A DNA stretch of 64,000 bases, taken from the NCBI RefSeq assembly GCF_932274485.2, contig NC_065887.2, positions 15,596,001 to 15,660,000 on the forward strand, written 5' to 3'. Position numbers and translations under genes: made by a program. The stretch is from Patella vulgata (lineage: Eukaryota > Mollusca > Gastropoda > Patellidae). Within the stretch, counting starts at the first letter, position 1, and each line of letters starts with the position of its first letter. This document shows positions 51,715 to 62,671 of the stretch, piece after piece. The notes below the pieces were generated by a model. It worked only from the letters and a program-made list of their open reading frames with translations. It had not been told where the DNA came from and searched no databases.

Positions 51715-53236
51715 ATTAAATTTAGAATTAAATACAAGATGAATCTTTATCATAAAATAAAAATAAGTTTATTTATATAACTGATTGTTGAGGGACCAGC
51801 AACTTGTTTAATAGTTTAGCTAAAAATGCAATTCATTGAAAATTGTAGGCAATAAGATATATATATATCAAACTACAATATTAAATACATGTATGTGTTC
51901 AATAAATATAAGTATGTCTCAATAAGGTCACGCCAATTTGATTTTCTGTTCTTCAGGATCACACCTAAAGATTTTCCTTCTTATTTTTTTTTTTTTTTTT
52001 TTTTTTGAAAAAGACTAATTTAAAAACCAAAAGTACTTGGTTGTGCTGTTCAAATACTTTTAGTTCCAAATTTTGATATTTTAAACAAAACATGTTTCAC
52101 ATGATTTAAGTGGATATTTGTTTATCAAGACCCTGTAGAAGAGAAAATTAATTTGTTGTGACCTAAGTGATCAGGGTATATTGGTATATATGTCATAATA
52201 TGATGTACATTACACTACATGACACACTGGGAATTTCAATCATTAGCAAATTAAACTACAATATTGTGAGAATTGAATCTTGTCAGGAAATATCAGTTGA
52301 AAAGTGGTTGAATTACCTGCGATATTTATAAAGATAAGATAAATTGAAAATTTTACAGCATTCAGCTTGCCATAATATGAAAGTTGTCAAAGAAAATTTT
52401 GGATTCTGTCATGCCGTTTGCAGGACCAATTGTTCTTCTGCCATCTATGGAGCAGATGCAAGAGGGGCTTACTACTGACCTTTGTGGGGGGCATTACATA
52501 GTACCTTGTAACTCAAGATATGCTGAAAGTTTTACAAAACCAGCTTTTGTTTGTTGGGGGAGGGGGCAGAGTAGTTTGCCTTGCCTAGGACACAAATTTG
52601 TCTAGCACCGGCCCTACTTACACATAGGCCCTACTCCCCTACATGTTCTGACAGTTCACATGAATATTTTTTTTTTCACTGTATTATATGGAGCAATTAG
52701 TTTTAACAAATATACAGAAATCAAAAATGGTGAAAATGACAAATAATAACTTGTAAAAGAAATCAAAACATAAAATAAGAATTGGATGTAATTTATGTTT
52801 CATTTTATTTTCGATTGTGTAAAAATACGAAAAATAAACATAAGTGTGAGCTATGCTTTAATTAATAATAAATATTGTTTGAAATCAGCCCTTAACAGAT
52901 GTCTAAACATGATTGGTGGAATGTTTTCTCTGCTACCAATAGAATTAACTGTAATTGCTTAGACTGACAATTTTTAATTAGCCTGTTAAATATACACTGT
53001 AGCTTTTGATTGGAAGAAATAATGTCTGTTTTATAAATCTTTATTTTGTAAATATTTATTCAAATATTCAAAAACTGCAATATTCATGAAGGTTACTTGT
53101 AAATTTGTTACAAAAAAAGGAAAAAAAGGAAAAACAAATGACAGAAATTAAAAAAACAAAAGAATTGTGCTTCAAAAGATAATAAAATTAATGGTGTCTC
53201 AAATATTTAATATTTGTTTATTTTCTTTAACAACCA
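51715..53236. other. Intergenic, nothing recognised
   Basis: AT-rich with T and A runs. A 73-codon open frame near 52384 has no recognisable content. Confidence 0.45.
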
Positions 53237-53501
53237 GGGAGAATGGGTAGTAGCCGAATGGTTGATCATAAGGTCTGTCATTGAGTCAGGTGGCGTGGTT
53301 TTAATTCCCGGCCTGTACGTGACAAGGAGTAGGGTCGGCTGTCCATCCTTGTGGGTTTTCTCTGGGGCCTCTGGTTTCCTCCCACTGCTAAAGAGTCCTT
53401 CATGCGTGTGAATTATTGAAATAAAATTGAACCATATATATGTTAGTCCTGAAGTTACCCAGTTTGTGTCGATTGAATATTAAATCATATTTCTCTCTCC
53501 A
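53237..53501 (+). mobile_element. SINE family B, just outside the duplicated block
   Basis: It starts GGGAGAATGGGTAGTAGCCG and lacks part of the A-box region. The same variant head recurs inverted at 54829 and 59986. Confidence 0.8.
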
Positions 53502-54352
53502 TTTAACAACTTGTTTGGATTACATGAATGATGTATGGATAGTGGATAGAGATGGGGAAGTCCATGGTTTATATCAGATAAATTCCCCATAAAATCAGAT
53601 CTATGAAATCCAGAAATGAAATGAAATGAAATGGGCTGTATCATTGTACTTTTCTGCATATCTGGGCTCATCATGATCGGCATACACCAGGCAGTGTGCC
53701 ATGAAGGAAGTTTTCCCTGGATAACGTTTTACTGACTGAGCCACGACGGCTCCTATGAGATCCAGGAAACTAGGTTAAAATAAAGAGGATAAGTTGACAC
53801 AGATTGTCCTGGTATATTTTGTGTTGGTCAACAGCTGGATTCTTGGGACTTAACGAATTTCTCTGTAGGTTTGGCAAACTTTTACTGTACAAAAAAGCCC
53901 CACCTATGGCCGTGAAAATGGTGACATTTTGTACCTCTTTCCCTGTTCACACAGACACATCCTCGATATCCCCAGTGGAGTAGAACAGAACGATGCCACC
54001 ATGGATGTTATTTAAATGACGATTTTTGTTGACTTTTTCTGTAGAATCATCATAACATTTATACATGTCCCTGTTCTATCAAAACAACCAATTTCTAGAT
54101 AGAGAGAAATGGACCATAGTTCCGATGTGTAGCTTACGAAACTTACGCCGTCTGTCTACAATTAGCTCCACATGAGAACAGACCCGAAGCTTGTTGGTCG
54201 ACATTTTAATCCCCACTTCGACGATGTTTGTCGAAAACACCACGTACTGGGAATTCTTTCCAAAAACCTGTACGTTTATTATATTATGATAAAAACCTCC
54301 TGCCATTGGCAGTTTTAAGAATATGAAAGGTAAATCTTTTCCAGATTTAATT

Positions 54353-54368
54353 GGCCCTGAAAAGGGCC
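54353..54368 (-). promoter_or_regulatory. Histone-type 3' stem-loop, copy 1
   Basis: GGCCCT-TTTC-AGGGCC with six perfect pairs, 23 nt after the stop codon; the purine-rich CTGGAAAAGATTTACC follows. Confidence 0.75.
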
Positions 54369-54391
54369 GTTTGAAACAGTCTTTGTAGAAT

Positions 54392-54625
54392 TTATGCTCT
54401 AGCCATATTTCGTATCTTGTTCCTCAGAGATAAAACTCCTTCCACCACCGACATCCTCAATCTAATGCTATAACGAAATGGACGTAGTTCATCTCTTCTG
54501 GCTCTGTTGTATCTAACTTGAAGATCTTTTAGTTTGTTATTTAATAAAATAACCTGCTCACAAGCTAGACGGAATCTGTACTCTGTCTCAGACAAGGTGA
54601 CGTTAAGTCTTGAAATAGATTCCAT
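54392..54625 (-). CDS. 92-residue basic protein gene family, copy 1 (77 residues, internal deletion)
   Basis: Begins MESISRLNVTLSETEYRFRL and ends NKIRNMARA. Compared with the other four copies it lacks exactly 45 bp in frame, removing 15 residues with the SYYQYAHQK helix. TATAAATA lies 81 nt before the ATG, and a perfect stem-loop GGCCCTTTTCAGGGCC follows the stop. It has no introns. Function unknown. The deletion removes a well-kept segment, so this copy may be non-functional although it is open throughout. Confidence 0.65.
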   Translation of the reverse strand: MESISRLNVTLSETEYRFRLACEQVILLNNKLKDLQVRYNRARRDELRPFRYSIRLRMSVVEGVLSLRNKIRNMARA

Positions 54626-54706
54626 CTTTGATGTTCAATATTTTCAGCAGTGAAGTAGAGTTGTATACCTGATAAATGAGAATAATATATCAACTTCTGT
54701 CATCGT

Positions 54707-54714
54707 TATTTATA
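54707..54714 (-). promoter_or_regulatory. TATA box, copy 1
   Basis: TATAAATA in the GATGGTATAAATAACG context, 81 nt before the ATG. Confidence 0.65.
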
Positions 54715-54828
54715 CCATCATGAAACCACTTACATTATTTTTTCTTTATAACAATCTGACACCAGTATATCTGTGTATGGCTGTCAGGTACATCATTCAT
54801 GTAATCCAAACAGGTTGTTAAGTGGGTA

Positions 54829-55082
54829 AAGAGAAATAGGTTTCAATGTTCACCCGACACAAACTAGTTAATTGCGGGACTAACACGTGGTTCAATTCTA
54901 TTTCAATAACTCGCTTGAGTGAAAGGGTCTTTAGCAGTGGGAGGAAACCGGAGGACCCAGATAAAACCCACAAGGTTAGAACGACCCTACTCCTTATCAC
55001 GTACAAGCCGGCAATTAAAACCACGCCGCCTGACTCAATGACAGACCTTATGATCAACCATTCGGCTGCCCATTCTCCCTGG
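54829..55082 (-). mobile_element. SINE family B in duplication unit 1
   Basis: Same copy as 59986-60239, with almost no changes. Open frames across it on both strands are repeat read-through. Confidence 0.8.
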
Positions 55083-55248
55083 TTGTTAAAGAACATAAAC
55101 ATATATCAAATAAATACTGGTTCTGTAAAACTGTCAGCATATGTAATGTGACCCACAAATGTTTTTTTTACCTAGACTAAATGTGAGATAATCCCATGAT
55201 GATTTCCGCTTTATTGGCCATTATGGGCAGCTTTACGCAAAGCATTGC

Positions 55249-55618
55249 TGGAAATGAAATGGGGTTTAAAGTCCTACTGTTCTGCTACTATGCTGGGCTA
55301 ATGAAGACGGGCATACGCCATACAGTGTGCTATGAGGGAAATTTTGCCCGGGCAGCGGCACTATTGCCTACTCTTATATCGAATTCCAACTGCCAAGGGA
55401 TCTTTTACGTGCACGCCAATGTGTACACGGGACCTCGGTTTTTCGTCCCATCCGAACGACTAGACAGTTTTCCTTGTCAGCCCCTCCGTCCTGCATCACT
55501 GGCAAGGGAGAACCACGCCGGAAAATCTGGATGAACTTTCTCGGCCAATGCAGGTATCGAACACCCGACCTCCAGGCTAGCGAGCTAGAGTCTTACCCAC
55601 TTAGCCACGTGATCCCCT
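55249..55618 (-). mobile_element. SINE family C in duplication unit 1
   Basis: Full-length reverse copy from AATGAAATGGGGTTTAAAGT to TTAGCCACGTGATCCCC. A 112-codon open frame on the plus strand is read-through of the SINE. Confidence 0.85.
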
Positions 55619-55850
55619 GAGAATATCTAAAAGTTTTTGTAGCTTAATTTCATCAGGAGTTAATTGAACTATGTCATCAGCTTTACATATTAAACTAAAT
55701 CATTTATTTAAAGAGGCATTGTAGTAGAGCTAAATTTGTCCATTGCATGCTGTTTTTATGGCCAATAAATTATTATTTAGCCATTTCTACACATGACAAG
55801 CCCATAATCATCACTTTAGACCATCGTCATAATCATCACTCTAGACCATT

Positions 55851-56165
55851 GTAACGAAATATTAATTCGTTGTAACGAAATATTAATTCGTTGTAACGAA
55901 ATATTAATTCGTTGTAACGAAATATTAATTCGTTGTAACGAAATATTAATTCGTTGTAACGAAATATTAATTCGTTGTAACGAAATATTGATTCGATTCG
56001 CTGTAATGAAATATTAATTCGTTGTAATGAAATATTAATTCGTTGTAACGAAATATTAATTCGTTGTAACGAAATATTAATTCGTTGTAACGAAATATTA
56101 ATTCGTTGTAACGAAATATTAATTCGTTGTAACGAAATATTAATTCGTTGTAATGAAAAAGTAAT
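55851..56165 (+). repeat. 21-bp minisatellite, unit 1
   Basis: About 15 copies of GTAACGAAATATTAATTCGT (plus one base). One copy carries a TGATTCGATTCGCTG variant that is also found in the array at 61008. Confidence 0.9.
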
Positions 56166-56840
56166 TCATTATTATGAAATAATTAATTCTAGAGAGTATA
56201 TTATGGCTCTCAACCCAAGGATCAGTGTAGAGTATAGCATTTTGTGTCTACGCTCTAACTTGAAATAAAATTACACAACTGGCGATTAGAAAGATAATAA
56301 TTACACAAATTCTGTGTTTGGAGACAAAATTTGGCGGCTCTTTTTGAAAGATTTTCCTACTCACTTCTATGTTAAAATCTGACCTCGTCCAGTTACGTCA
56401 TTGTATTTAAACGAATAGTTACTTGCATGCAAGAACGGAATATTTGTCACCTGACTCTTGACTCACTGACAGATGGTATGATCTAAAGCGCAAGGGTTAG
56501 ATTAATAACCATCCTATCCCGGTCAGGCAAGCAGAGTTGGAGTAGTATGGCAATTCCCATCGACGTAGCTATAAAACTCATTCAGAAATTATGTCTGCGA
56601 TATAACTTCGGTGGAAGCGGACATTAATAAAGTTATTTCACACACATGTGTGTAGATATTCGTTCTAATGCGCCGAATACAGTTTTCTACTGGGGGAATT
56701 CTTTTTTCCAAAAACAAAAATCTATTTGTGAAAGTTAATAGCATTGGGGTGATTCTGACCTGTACCTTTATTAGATATGAAAACTTTCTAGCATTGGTAG
56801 TTTTAAGAATATGAAAGGATTATCTTTTCCAGATTTCATT
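56166..56840. other. Duplicated spacer, no gene recognised
   Basis: Matches 61300-61956. It contains a short family B remnant near 56455-56520 (GACTCACTGACAGATGGTAT). Confidence 0.5.
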
Positions 56841-56856
56841 GGCCCTGATAAGAGCC
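56841..56856 (-). promoter_or_regulatory. Histone-type 3' stem-loop, copy 2
   Basis: GGCTCT-TATC-AGGGCC: six pairs with one U-G wobble, loop UAUC, 23 nt after the stop. Confidence 0.75.
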
Positions 56857-56879
56857 GTTTGAACCAGTCTCTGTAGAAT

Positions 56880-57158
56880 TTATGCTCTAGCCATATTTCG
56901 TATCTTGTTTCTCAGAGATAAAATTTCTTCAGCTTTCTGGTGAGCGTATTGATAATAAGAATTTCTTACTCCCTCCACTACCGACATCCTCAATCTAATG
57001 CTATAACGAAATGGACGTAGTTCATCTCTTCTGGCTCTGTCGTATCTAACTTGAAGATCTTTTAGTTTGTTATTTAATAAAATAACCTGTTCACAAGCTC
57101 GACGGAATCTGTACTCTGTCTCAGACATGGTGACGTTAAGTCTTGAAATAGATTCCAT
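56880..57158 (-). CDS. 92-residue basic protein gene family, copy 2
   Basis: Full-length frame of 92 codons (MESISRLNVTMSETEYRFRR to NKIRNMARA). It is rich in Arg and Lys, with a heptad-like stretch (ACEQVILLNNKLKDLQVRY) that should form a coiled coil, then a basic part (RRDELRPFRYSIRLRMSVVE). There is no signal peptide or membrane segment. One exon, TATAAGTA 81 nt upstream, histone-type stem-loop downstream. It is transcribed away from copy 3, with 1.39 kb between the two ATGs. I do not recognise the family; it is not a core or linker histone. Confidence 0.75.
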   Translation of the reverse strand: MESISRLNVTMSETEYRFRRACEQVILLNNKLKDLQVRYDRARRDELRPFRYSIRLRMSVVEGVRNSYYQYAHQKAEEILSLRNKIRNMARA

Positions 57159-57239
57159 CTTTGATGTTCAATATTTTCAGGAGTGAAGTAGAGTTGTATA
57201 CCTGATAAATGAGAATAATATATCAACTTCTATCATCGT

Positions 57240-57247
57240 TACTTATA
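57240..57247 (-). promoter_or_regulatory. TATA box, copy 2
   Basis: TATAAGTA, same position as in the other copies. Confidence 0.6.
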
Positions 57248-58455
57248 CCATCATGAAACCACTGACATTATTTTCTCTTTATAACAATCTGACACTAGTA
57301 TATCTGTGTATGGCTGTCAGGTAGTATCTGATATGTTGTGATTATACTAATTATCTTATTGTATACCAATTAATCAATTAACGACATTTTAATTGCCGTC
57401 ATAGATTTATTTCATGGATACTCGTTTGAACAGTTTTCCGTAAAATTAAACCTGTGTACTTTGCAATATTTATTCTTAGTGTCGGCGATTTGTTTGTATT
57501 TTTATGTTTATGCTACGATTTGAACAAAGTGAGAATCCATGTTTATAATCGGACCGGGGGGGTTGGGTTAGCACGTGCGCGCTGTATCATAAAGCCTGCA
57601 ATTGAGTCAACTGGCGTTGTTTAGAATTCCCGGTTGTATAAGGAGTAGGGTCGCCTGTCCAACCCCGTGGGGTTTCTCCGGTTTCCCCCCACTGCTAAAG
57701 ACCCCTACGCGCAAGCGAATTATTGAAATAAAATTAAACCATATGTTAGTCCCGAAATGACCTAGTTTGTGTCGAGTAGACGTTAAACTCCATTTCTCTC
57801 TCTCTCTCTCTCTCTCTTATAATCAGACCGTACTTTATCTGTATAATGATGAATAATTATCTTTAGTTTAATTGTCTTTAGTTTGTGTCGAGTAGACGTT
57901 ACCCCCCCCCCTCTCTCTCTCTCTCTCTCATAATCGGACCGTACTTTATCTGTATAATGATGAATAATTATCATTAGCTTTAGTATTATTCCGAATATAT
58001 ACGACACAATAAGTGGATAACGCGACAATTTATTCCATGGTATCATCTGCCATATCATTTATACCAGGAGGCAGTTTTGGTAATATGGGGATTTCTATTT
58101 TAATGTAATTTTAGTGTATTTTGGCGAACCAGGATACACATTCGTATCTGAAATAGGCCTTGTCATGACAATACAATGCAGGCACAGCCTAATCAATTAC
58201 ATAAAACGAAAGAGATAGCCATAAGTTTAGATTTTACGAAAAAAAAAGGCCACACGAAGAACAACGGATTAATCAAAATGTATCACAGTAATCAAAATGT
58301 ATCACAGTAATTAAAATGTCGTTAATTGATTAATTGGTATACAATAAGATAATCATTATAATCACAACATATCAGATAATACCTGACAGCCATACACAGA
58401 TATACTGGTGTTAGATTGTCATAAAGAGAAAATAATGTCAGTGGTTTCATGATGG
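57248..58455. promoter_or_regulatory. Divergent spacer between copies 2 and 3
   Basis: The two ends are inverted copies of each other for about 150 bp beyond each TATA box (TGTCAGTGGTTTCATGATGG, CTGACAGCCATACACAG, ATTAATTGGTATACAATAAG), so both genes have the same upstream region. The centre holds a SINE B (57556-57818) and a TC-rich repeat near 57903-57929. Confidence 0.7.
57556..57818 (+). mobile_element. SINE family B in the divergent spacer, unit 1
   Basis: GGGGGGTTGGGTTAGCACG to the TCTC tail, with a small A-box deletion. Confidence 0.8.
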
Positions 58456-58463
58456 TATAAATA
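58456..58463 (+). promoter_or_regulatory. TATA box, copy 3
   Basis: TATAAATA, 81 nt before the ATG at 58545; transcription likely starts near 58485-58500. Confidence 0.65.
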
Positions 58464-58544
58464 ACGACGACAGAAGTTGATATATTATTCTCATTTATCA
58501 GGTATACAACTCTACTTCACTGCTGAAAATATTGAACATCAAAG

Positions 58545-58823
58545 ATGGAATCTATTTCAAGACTTAACGTCACCTTGTCTGAGACAGAGTACAGATTCCG
58601 TCGAGCTTGTGAACAGGTTATTTTATTAAATAACAAACTAAAAGATCTTCAAGTTAGATACGACAGAGCCAGAAGAGATGAACTACGTCCATTTCGTTAT
58701 AGCATTAGATTGAGGATGTCGGTGGTGGAGGGAGTAAGAAATTCTTATTATCAATATGCTCACCAGAAAGCTGAAGAAGTTTTATCTCTGAGGAACAAGA
58801 TACGAAATATGGCTAGAGTATAA
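58545..58823 (+). CDS. 92-residue basic protein gene family, copy 3
   Basis: Full-length frame (MESISRLNVTLSETEYRFRR to NKIRNMARV), identical to copy 5 in protein sequence. It differs from copy 2 only at Leu/Met-11, Val/Ile in AEEVLS/AEEILS and the last residue. One exon; TATA box and histone-type stem-loop at the usual distances. Divergent partner of copy 2. Function unknown; a basic coiled-coil protein made in S phase would fit the 3' end, but that is inference. Confidence 0.78.
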   Translation: MESISRLNVTLSETEYRFRRACEQVILLNNKLKDLQVRYDRARRDELRPFRYSIRLRMSVVEGVRNSYYQYAHQKAEEVLSLRNKIRNMARV

Positions 58824-58846
58824 ATTCTACAAAGACTGGTTCAAAC

Positions 58847-58862
58847 GGCTCTTTTCAGGGCC
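58847..58862 (+). promoter_or_regulatory. Histone-type 3' stem-loop, copy 3
   Basis: GGCTCT-TTTC-AGGGCC preceded by TCAAAC, 23 nt after the stop; the purine-rich CTGGAAAGGATT, a possible histone downstream element, follows at about 58870. Confidence 0.8.
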
Positions 58863-58999
58863 AATTAAATCTGGAAAGGATTATCCTTTCATATTCTTAA
58901 AATTGCCAATGGCAGAAGGTTTTATCATAATATAATAAACGTACAGGTTTCTTGAAAGACCCCCCCCCCCCCCAGCAGTAGTTTTTAGGACGAAAATCG

Positions 59000-59130
59000 T
59001 CAAAAGTGGGAATTAAAATGTCTATTAACAAGCTTTGGGTCTGTTTTCAAGCGGAGCTAATTGTAGACAGACGGCGTAAGTATCGTAAACTTCACATCGG
59101 AACTATGGTCCATTTCTCTCTATCTAGAAA
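59000..59130 (+). repeat. Repeat D core downstream of copy 3
   Basis: AAAATGTCTATTAACAAGCT and GGAGCTAATTGTAGACAGAC, also inverted at 54090-54260. Confidence 0.65.
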
Positions 59131-59734
59131 TTGGTCGTTTTGATAGAACAGGGACATTATACAGAAAAGTCTCTATGTAAACTGCATCCACGATATCCCC
59201 AGAGGCATCATTCTGTTCTACTCCACCGGGGATATCGAGGATGTGTCGGTGTGAACAGGGGAAAATGTAAACAAAAACAAAGATACCACTTTTGTGGGGA
59301 ATAGTTTACGTGTCCATTGAAAACAATTTGAAGAGTGTTTGTTCATACGGCTGAACCCCAAGCGTGTTAAAGATTTTACTGTAGATACTCTCTATTAAAT
59401 CTTTAACGATGTTTAATCAAGGGTTTAAAGATTTTGTTTCTGCTTGTTTGGAATTATTTGCCATGCAAAAGTATATCGTGAAAGAAGACAAGAAAAATAA
59501 TTTCTAGAGCAGTTTCGTGTTGTATTTTTTATTTGAAGGTCTTCACTGACACCTTGCAAGATCACGGCCGTAGGTGGGGCTTTTTTGTACTGTAAAAGCA
59601 TGTATTATAAGGTTTCCCAAACCTACAGGAAAATTTTCCGAAGAATCCAGCTGTTGACCAACACAATATATACCAGGACAATCTGTGTCAACTTCTCCTC
59701 TTTATTTTAATCTAGTCTTCTGGATCTCACAGGA

Positions 59735-59872
59735 GCCGCCATGGCTCAGTCAGTAAAACATTATCCAGGTAAAACTTACTTTATGGCACACTGCCTGGTG
59801 TATGCTGATCAACATTAACCCAGATATGCACACAAGTAGAATGTTACACCCCATTTCATTTCATTTCTGGAT
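59735..59872 (+). mobile_element. SINE family C, truncated
   Basis: GAGCCGCCATGGCTCAGTC head joined directly to the 3' end; the body is deleted. Confidence 0.7.
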
Positions 59873-59985
59873 TTCATAGATCTGATTTTATGGGCATATT
59901 CTGTGATATAAACGATGGACTTCCCCATTCCTGTCCACTATCCATACATCATTCATGTAATCCAAACAGGTTGTTAAGTGGGTAA

Positions 59986-60239
59986 AGAGAAATAGGTTTC
60001 AATGTTCACCCGACACAAACTAGTTAATTGCGGGACTAACACGTGGTTCAATTCTATTTCAATAACTCGCTTGAGTGAAAGGGTCTTTAGCAGTGGGAGG
60101 AAACCGGAGGACCCAGATAAAACCCACAAGGTTAGAACGACCCTACTCCTTATCACGTACAAGCTGGCAATTAAAACCACGCCGCCTGACTCAATGACAG
60201 ACCTTATGATCAACCATTCGGCTGCCCATTCTCCCTGGT
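59986..60239 (-). mobile_element. SINE family B in duplication unit 2
   Basis: Counterpart of 54829-55082; one visible change is AAGCCGG to AAGCTGG. Confidence 0.8.
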
Positions 60240-60405
60240 TGTTAAAGAACATAAACATATATCAAATAAATACTGGTTCTGTAAAACTGTCAGCATATGT
60301 AATGTGACCCACAAAGGTTTTTTTTTACCTAGACTAAATGTGAGATAATCCCATGATGATTTCCGCTTTATTGGCCATTATGGGCAGCTTTACGCAAAGC
60401 ATTGC

Positions 60406-60776
60406 TGGAAATGAAATGGGGTTTAAAGTCCTACTGTTCTGCTACTATGCTGGGCTAATGAAGACGGGCATACGCCATACAGTGTGCTATGAGGGAAATT
60501 TTGCCCGGGCAGCGGCACTACGGCCTACTCTTATATCGAATTCCAACTGCCAAGGGATCTTTTACGTGCACGACAATGTGTACACGGGACCTCGGTTTTT
60601 CGTCCCATCCGAACGACTAGACAGCTTTCCTTGTCAGCCCCTCCGTCCTGCATCACTGGCAAGGGAGAACCACGCCGGAAAATCTGGATGAACTTTCTCG
60701 GCCAATGCAGGTATCGAACACCCGACCTCCAGGCTAGCGAGCTAGAGTCTTACCCACTTAGCCACGTGATCCCCTG
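60406..60776 (-). mobile_element. SINE family C in duplication unit 2
   Basis: Counterpart of 55249-55618, with a few base changes. Confidence 0.85.
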
Positions 60777-61007
60777 AGAATATCTAAAAGTTTTTGTAGC
60801 TTAATTTCATCAGGAGTTAATTGAACTATGTCATCAGCTTTACATATTAAACTAAATCATTTATTTAAAGAGGCATTGTAGTAGAGCTAAATTTGTCCAT
60901 TGCATGCTGTTTTTATGGCCAATAAATTATTCTTTAGCCATTTCTACACATGACAAGCCCATAATCATCACTTTAGACCATCGTCATAATCATCACTCTA
61001 GATCATT

Positions 61008-61300
61008 GTAAGGAAATATTAATTCGTTGTAACGAAATATTAATTCGTTGTAACGAAATATTAATTCGTTGTAACGAAATATTAATTCGTTGTAACGAAA
61101 TATTAATTCGTTGTAACGAAATATTAATTCGTTGTAACGAAATATTGATTCGATTCGCTGTAATGAAATATTAATTCGTTGTAACGAAATATTAATTCGT
61201 TGTAACGAAATATTAATTCGTTGTAACGAAATATTAATTCGTTGTAACGAAATATTAATTCGTTGTAACGAAATATTAATTCGTTGTAATGAAATAATTA
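61008..61300 (+). repeat. 21-bp minisatellite, unit 2
   Basis: Same array as at 55851 but shorter by one to two units. Confidence 0.9.
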
Positions 61301-61956
61301 ATTCTAGAGAGTATATTATGGCTCTCAACCCAAGGATCAGTGTAGAGCATCGCATTTTGTGTCTACGCTCTAACTTGAAATAAAATTACACAACTGGCGA
61401 TTAGAAAGATAATAATTACACAAATTCTGTGTTTGGAGTCAAAATTTGGCGGCTCTTTTTGAAAGATTTTCCTACTCACTTCTATGTTAAAATCTGACCT
61501 CGTCCAGTTACGTCATTGTATTTAAACGAATAGTTACTTGCATGCAAGAACGGAATATTTGTCACCTGATTCTTGACTCACTGACAGATGGTATGATCTA
61601 AAGCGCAAGGGTTAGATTAATCACCATCCTATCCCGGTCAGGCAAGCAGAGTTGGAGTAGTATGGCAATTCCCATCGACGTAGCTATAAAACTCATTCAG
61701 AAATTATGTCTGCGATATAACTTCGGTGGAAGCGGACATTAATAAAGTTATTTCACACACATGTGTGTAGATATTCGTTCTAATGCGCCGAATACAGTTT
61801 TCTACAGGGGGGAATTCTTTTTTCCAAAAACAAAAATCTATTTGTGAAAGTTAATAGCATTGGGGTGATTCTGACCTGTACCTTTATTAGATATGAAAAC
61901 TTTCTAGCATTGGTAGTTTTAAGAATATGAAAGGATTATCTTTTCCAGATTTCATT
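61301..61956. other. Duplicated spacer, no gene recognised
   Basis: Counterpart of 56166-56840. Confidence 0.5.
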
Positions 61957-61972
61957 GGCCCTGATAAGAGCC
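61957..61972 (-). promoter_or_regulatory. Histone-type 3' stem-loop, copy 4
   Basis: GGCTCT-TATC-AGGGCC, as in copy 2. Confidence 0.75.
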
Positions 61973-61995
61973 GTTTGAAACAGTCTCTGTAGAAT

Positions 61996-62274
61996 TTATG
62001 CTCTAGCCATATTTCGTATCTTGTTCCTCAGAGATAAAATTTCTTCAGCTTTCTGGTGAGCGTATTGATAATAAGAATTTCTTACTCCCTCCACTACCGA
62101 CATCCTCAATCTAATGCTATATCGAAATGGACGTAGTTCATCTCTTCTGGCTCTGTCGTATCTAACTTGAAGATCTTTTAGTTTGTTATTTAATAAAATA
62201 ACCTGTTCACAAGCTCGACGGAATCTGTACTCTGTCTCAGACAAGGTGACGTTAAGTCTTGAAATAGATTCCAT
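61996..62274 (-). CDS. 92-residue basic protein gene family, copy 4
   Basis: Full-length frame (MESISRLNVTLSETEYRFRR to NKIRNMARA), the direct counterpart of copy 2 and different from it in protein only at residue 11. The stem-loop and TATAAGTA box are kept. Its ATG lies 1.24 kb from that of the divergent copy 5. Confidence 0.78.
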   Translation of the reverse strand: MESISRLNVTLSETEYRFRRACEQVILLNNKLKDLQVRYDRARRDELRPFRYSIRLRMSVVEGVRNSYYQYAHQKAEEILSLRNKIRNMARA

Positions 62275-62355
62275 CTTTGATGTTTAATATTTTCAGCAGT
62301 GAAGTAGAGTTGTATACCTGATAAATGAGAATAATATATCAACTTCTATCATCGT

Positions 62356-62363
62356 TACTTATA
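62356..62363 (-). promoter_or_regulatory. TATA box, copy 4
   Basis: TATAAGTA, same position as in copy 2. Confidence 0.6.
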
Positions 62364-62671
62364 CCATCATGAAACCACTGACATTATTTTCTCTTTATAA
62401 CAATCTGACACTAGTATATCTGTGTATGGCTGTCAGGTATTATCTGATATGTTGTGATTATAATGATTATCTTATTGTATACCAATTAATCAATTAACGA
62501 CATTTTAATTGCCGTCATAGATTTATTTCATGGATACTCGTTTGAACAGTTTTCCGTAAAATTAAACCTGTGTACTTTGCCATATTTATTCTTAGTGTCG
62601 GCGAATTGTTTGTATTTTTATGTTTATGCTACGATTTGAACAAAATGGGAATCCATGTTTATAATCGGATC

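Larger units (their letters stand above)
53505..54790 (-). repeat. Inverted fragment of the 5.1-kb duplication unit
   Basis: Reverse complement of about 58400-59960, including gene copy 1 and, at about 53614-53755, a truncated SINE C that matches the one at about 59735-59872 inverted. Confidence 0.85.
54795..59950. repeat. Tandem duplication unit 1 (about 5.1 kb)
   Basis: Holds, in order, SINE B (-), SINE C (-), a MITE E fragment at 55710-55850, a 21-bp minisatellite, gene copy 2 (-), a spacer with SINE B, gene copy 3 (+) and a truncated SINE C (+). Each recurs in the same order from 59950, at offsets of 5157 bp on the left falling to 4970 bp at the right because the spacer of unit 2 is shorter. 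Confidence 0.9.

Noticed and set aside
55196-55534. 112-codon open frame (and its counterpart at 60353-60691)
   Set aside because: It lies within SINE family C and adjoining duplicated DNA; similar frames appear in the copy at 7757-8129. Repeat read-through, not a gene.
55851-56165. CRISPR-like regular repeat
   Set aside because: The 21-bp units follow each other without unique spacers, in a eukaryotic repeat-rich context; it is a minisatellite.
60993-61355. 120-codon minus-strand frame with NISLQRI and FRYNELI repeats
   Set aside because: Product of the 21-bp minisatellite, whose length keeps the frame open; no independent evidence for a gene.
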